Source: Dehalococcoidia bacterium
GTDB lineage: Bacteria > Chloroflexota > Dehalococcoidia > GIF9 > AB-539-J10
Length of the DNA stretch: 15,925 bases
Assembly: GCA_004377135.1 (NCBI GenBank)
Contig: SOHS01000172.1
Location: 1 to 15,925, forward strand
Reading direction: 5' to 3'
Part shown: positions 14,304 through 15,925 of the stretch, in pieces
How positions within the stretch are numbered: the stretch's first letter is position 1
Layout: the number at the start of each line of letters is the position of its first letter
Translations under genes and position numbers: made by a program
The notes under the pieces: generated by a model
What the model was told of the DNA's origin: nothing
What the model saw: the letters and a program-made list of their open reading frames with translations, nothing else
Database searches by the model: none

Positions 14304-14364
14304 TCACCTTGAGAAGGTCGATGCCAGGGCAATTAACCGATATTCTGCCTCCCTGCCAAGGTGA
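14304..14364. repeat. Nested inverted repeats downstream of hypB
   Basis: TCACCTTG (14304-14311) and CAAGGTGA (14357-14364) are perfect 8-base inverted copies. Nested inside, CAGGG (14325-14329) pairs with CCCTG (14351-14355). A competing short hairpin ACCTT-GAG-AAGGT overlaps the left arm. It lies between the hypB stop and the mrp promoter. It could end the hypAB transcript, but no T-run follows; it could also be an operator for the promoter that begins 14 bases further on. Confidence 0.45.
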
Positions 14365-14377
14365 AAAATAGGGGGTC

Positions 14378-14405
14378 TTGACATTTCTGGCGGATAATAT
14401 ATAAT
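14378..14405 (+). promoter_or_regulatory. Strong sigma-70 promoter of the mrp/mbh-type operon
   Basis: Perfect TTGACA (14378-14383) and perfect TATAAT (14400-14405) with a 16-base spacer, the best promoter match in the window. A second AT-rich hexamer GATAAT lies inside the spacer. Start expected near 14412, giving a leader of about 90 bases. Confidence 0.8.
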
Positions 14406-14411
14406 CCATGG

Positions 14412-14483
14412 AAGGCTTTTAAGGGAACCAAGCTATTACAGCAAGGAATCAGCCTTGAAATAGAATACCTCTTAGCAGAGAGG
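14412..14483 (+). promoter_or_regulatory. Structured 5' leader of mrpE
   Basis: The leader can form two exclusive hairpins. AAGGCT (14412-14417) can pair with AGCCTT (14451-14456); alternatively CAAGG (14442-14446) can pair with CCTTG (14453-14457) around a 6-base loop. A further perfect hairpin CCTCT-TAGCAG-AGAGG spans 14468-14483 and buries the only purine-rich stretch near the start codon. Short stems like these can arise by chance, so a regulatory role is inference. Confidence 0.35.
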
Positions 14484-14501
14484 CTGTTTACGCGGTAAAG
14501 C

Positions 14502-15014
14502 ATGAAGTTTCTAATTACAACGGTTGTCGCTTATCTGGCTTATCTCCTTCTCACCATTGGTAGCGGCACCGTTTTTTTATGGAGTACTGCCGAGCTCGTC
14601 ATCGGGGCAGTGCTCGCCGTGGCGGTTGGTGCTCTGCTCAGGAACCGGTTCATCGGCAAAGACCTGCGTATGCTGAACCCGCGGCGATGGCTTACTATCC
14701 TCGTTTACCTGTTCCCTTTGCTCTTTGCCATGGCCAAGGCCAATATTGACGTGGCCTACCGTGTCATCACCGGGCGGATTAATCCGGCCATCGTGAAGAT
14801 AAATCCCAACCTGAAGACCGACCTCGCACTTACCATCCTGGCCAATTCCATCACCCTGACGCCCGGAACACTGAGCGTGGACGTTGACCAGAAAACCAAC
14901 GAACTGTATGTGCACTGGATAAATGTTGACCCTGAAGTGCTCAAGGATATGCCGAGGGACTACCATCCGATATGCCACAGTTTCCCTGACTGGGCGAGGA
15001 GGATCGCGGAATGA
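14502..15014 (+). CDS. mrpE: Na+/H+ antiporter subunit E (MrpE/MnhE family; MbhA-like)
   Basis: Membrane subunit of multi-subunit Mrp cation/proton antiporters, also found as the first subunit of Mbh-type hydrogenases. The 170-residue protein has hydrophobic segments at about 3-22, 26-46 and 62-80, then a cytoplasmic domain. That domain carries the family signature INPAIVKINPNLKTDLALT, ANSITLTPGTLSVDV and LYVHWINV. Length is typical (about 160-170). No convincing ribosome site precedes ATG 14502 (only CGGTAAAG), unusual beside the strong promoter. Its stop overlaps the mrpF start (ATGA, 15011-15014). GC content appears to rise from about here compared with hypAB. Whether the complex is an antiporter or part of a hydrogenase cannot be decided inside the window. 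Confidence 0.92.
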   Translation: MKFLITTVVAYLAYLLLTIGSGTVFLWSTAELVIGAVLAVAVGALLRNRFIGKDLRMLNPRRWLTILVYLFPLLFAMAKANIDVAYRVITGRINPAIVKINPNLKTDLALTILANSITLTPGTLSVDVDQKTNELYVHWINVDPEVLKDMPRDYHPICHSFPDWARRIAE

Positions 15015-15268
15015 TTGACTGGCTTCCGGCGGTCATAGTTATGGCGGTGTGTATTATCATCGCCGTGGCACGCATTCTTATCGGGCCGGGAGCGCCAACG
15101 AGGCTGGTGGCTTTTGACACCACCAACACTCTGGTGGTGGCCAGTATGGTCATTGTGGGGATGATGTTCAATCATGCGATTTTTATTGACGTGGCCATCG
15201 TGTATGCTTTGCTCTCGTTCACCATGACGCTGTATGTGGCCAAATTCATTGGGGGGAGCAAGTTTTAA
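15011..15268 (+). CDS. mrpF: Na+/H+ antiporter subunit F (MrpF/MnhF family; MbhB-like)
   Basis: Small integral membrane subunit of 85 residues with three predicted transmembrane helices (about 5-23, 35-53, 58-78). The conserved loop between the first two, IGPGAPTRLVAFDTTNTL, matches the family pattern in which an Asp precedes the second helix. The start codon overlaps the mrpE stop, with GAGGAGGAT (about 14995-15003) as ribosome site, so translation is coupled. Length is in the usual range of 80-95. Confidence 0.9.
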   Translation: MIDWLPAVIVMAVCIIIAVARILIGPGAPTRLVAFDTTNTLVVASMVIVGMMFNHAIFIDVAIVYALLSFTMTLYVAKFIGGSKF

Positions 15269-15270
15269 CA

Positions 15271-15627
15271 GTGGCGCTGAACATAGTAACCTATATATTT
15301 ATCGGCGTTGGCCTTTTCTTCAATCTAATCGGAGTCGTCGGTCTCCACCGCTTTCCCGACATGTACACCAAGCTGCATGCCGCTACCAAATGCACCACCT
15401 TTGGCTCCATCTTCCTCATCATAGCGGTAATCATGCAGGCCGCCGGAATCTGGGCACAGGGAGGGACTTCTCAGTCTGTAATGTGCATACATGCAGTGCT
15501 GGTGCTGGTGGCGCTGCTGGTCACCAATGCCACCGGCGCTCATGCCATTGCCCGGGCGGCGCATCGCAGCGGAGAAAAACCCGCCAGGGCGGTGGTGGAT
15601 GACCTGGAGGGGAAAGAGAATGATTGA
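15271..15627 (+). CDS. mrpG: Na+/H+ antiporter subunit G (MrpG/MnhG family; MbhC-like)
   Basis: Integral membrane subunit of 118 residues with three predicted helices (about 3-23, 43-63, 68-90). The signature GLHRFPDMYTKLHAATKCTTFGS in the first loop, seen here in two pieces (GVVGLHRFPDMY, LHAATKCTTFGS), identifies the family. The start is a GTG two bases after the mrpF stop, with a G-rich run (GGGGGGAG) upstream at longer than ideal spacing. The C-terminus (ARAAHRSGEKPARAVVDDL) is polar and probably cytoplasmic. The last 8 bases overlap the next gene. Confidence 0.91.
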   Translation: MALNIVTYIFIGVGLFFNLIGVVGLHRFPDMYTKLHAATKCTTFGSIFLIIAVIMQAAGIWAQGGTSQSVMCIHAVLVLVALLVTNATGAHAIARAAHRSGEKPARAVVDDLEGKEND

Positions 15628-15865
15628 AGCTGGACCTCTGCATATCATTATACCGCTGGCACTGGTTGTCTGTGCCATATTCGTGGCTGTATTTCGAGAC
15701 CTCCTGTATGCGGTCGTGGCGCTGGCTGTGCTGAGTCTATTGTTAGCTTTTCAGTTTTATCTTATGAAGGCTCCTGACGTAGCTATGGCTGAAGCGGGAA
15801 TCGGAGCAGCTGTAACCACGGCTATACTTATCATCACCCTCAGAGCAACCAAGCGTATGGAGTAA
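15620..15865 (+). CDS. MbhD-like hydrophobic subunit (DUF4040-type) of an Mrp/Mbh-type complex
   Basis: An 81-residue membrane protein with three hydrophobic stretches (about 7-23, 26-44, 56-72). It holds the segment MKAPDVAMAEAGIGAAVTTAILI, read here as KAPDVAMAEAGIG and AAVTTAILI. That PDVAxxEAxxGA pattern is typical of the small MbhD/DUF4040 subunits and of the matching part of MrpA C-terminal regions. It starts at ATG 15620, inside the last codons of mrpG, with GGAGGGGAAAG upstream. Following E-F-G with this subunit is the order I know from archaeal and bacterial mbh/mbx operons, where it precedes MbhE and an MrpB-like subunit. Confidence 0.82.
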   Translation: MIEAGPLHIIIPLALVVCAIFVAVFRDLLYAVVALAVLSLLLAFQFYLMKAPDVAMAEAGIGAAVTTAILIITLRATKRME

Positions 15866-15868
15866 ATA

Positions 15869-15925
15869 ATGAGACGAGTTACAGGCTGGATTGTGTTGAT
15901 TGTTCTGGTAGCCTTTCTGGTATGG
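15869..15925 (+). CDS. Partial membrane protein, probably next Mrp/Mbh subunit (MbhE-like), cut by window edge
   Basis: An ATG at 15869, three bases after the preceding stop, opens a frame of 19 codons to the window end. It reads MRRVTGWIVLIVLVAFLVW, a basic N-terminus followed by a hydrophobic helix. Too short for family assignment. Its position after the MbhD-like gene suggests an MbhE-like subunit or an MrpB-like protein. Confidence 0.5.
   Translation, partial: MRRVTGWIVLIVLVAFLVW

Noticed and set aside
1..15925. tRNA, rRNA, CRISPR array, IS element or prophage genes
   Set aside because: No cloverleaf-like segments, regularly spaced repeats, transposase motifs or terminal inverted repeats were seen on either strand.

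Overview
The window looks like a housekeeping stretch from an anaerobic bacterium of moderate GC content, most likely Chloroflexota (Dehalococcoidia-like). That placement is an inference. It rests on the HrcA-GrpE-DnaK operon under a CIRCE operator, on a SecA insertion of the type I associate with Chloroflexota, and on the general family match of GlyA, Prs and MoeA-MobB. No rRNA, tRNA, IS element, prophage or CRISPR array was seen. Genes are tightly packed and no gap exceeds about 225 bases.

Left part (1-5000): dnaK (cut by the left edge), grpE and hrcA form a heat-shock operon on the minus strand. A CIRCE operator abuts the hrcA start codon. Divergent from it, across a 141-base gap, is glyA (serine hydroxymethyltransferase), then prs (PRPP synthase) with its own extended -10 promoter. 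Middle (5050-9723, plus strand): secA, a small FmdB-type zinc-ribbon protein and a large-form NAD-type malic enzyme. The malic enzyme converges on a minus-strand molybdenum cofactor operon (9881-12193), which encodes a MoeA-MobB fusion followed by MogA.

Right part (12295-15925, plus strand): a mini-operon of three very small cysteine-rich proteins (NifU-C scaffold, unknown FCS-type zinc protein, second FmdB protein), then hypA-hypB for nickel insertion into [NiFe] hydrogenase. A strong sigma-70 promoter with a structured leader of about 90 nt follows. It drives a cation/proton antiporter-type operon in the order mrpE-mrpF-mrpG-mbhD-like, with a further membrane gene cut by the right edge. That order is the one at the start of Mbh/Mbx/Mrp-type modules, so with hypAB next door a membrane-bound hydrogenase or related energy-converting complex may lie just outside the window.

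Functionally the window combines protein folding and export (DnaK/GrpE/HrcA, SecA), one-carbon and nucleotide precursor supply (GlyA, Prs), C4-to-C3 carbon flow (malic enzyme), metal cofactor assembly (Moco, Fe-S, Ni) and ion-gradient energetics (Mrp). Most of it is ordinary. The points most worth a second look are a HypB lacking the metal-site histidine, a GlyA with Gln in place of the His before the PLP lysine, and a MoeA-MobB fusion that keeps a strong internal ribosome binding site made of a 12-base tandem repeat. The CIRCE/Shine-Dalgarno overlap and the structured leader of the mrp operon also merit checking.
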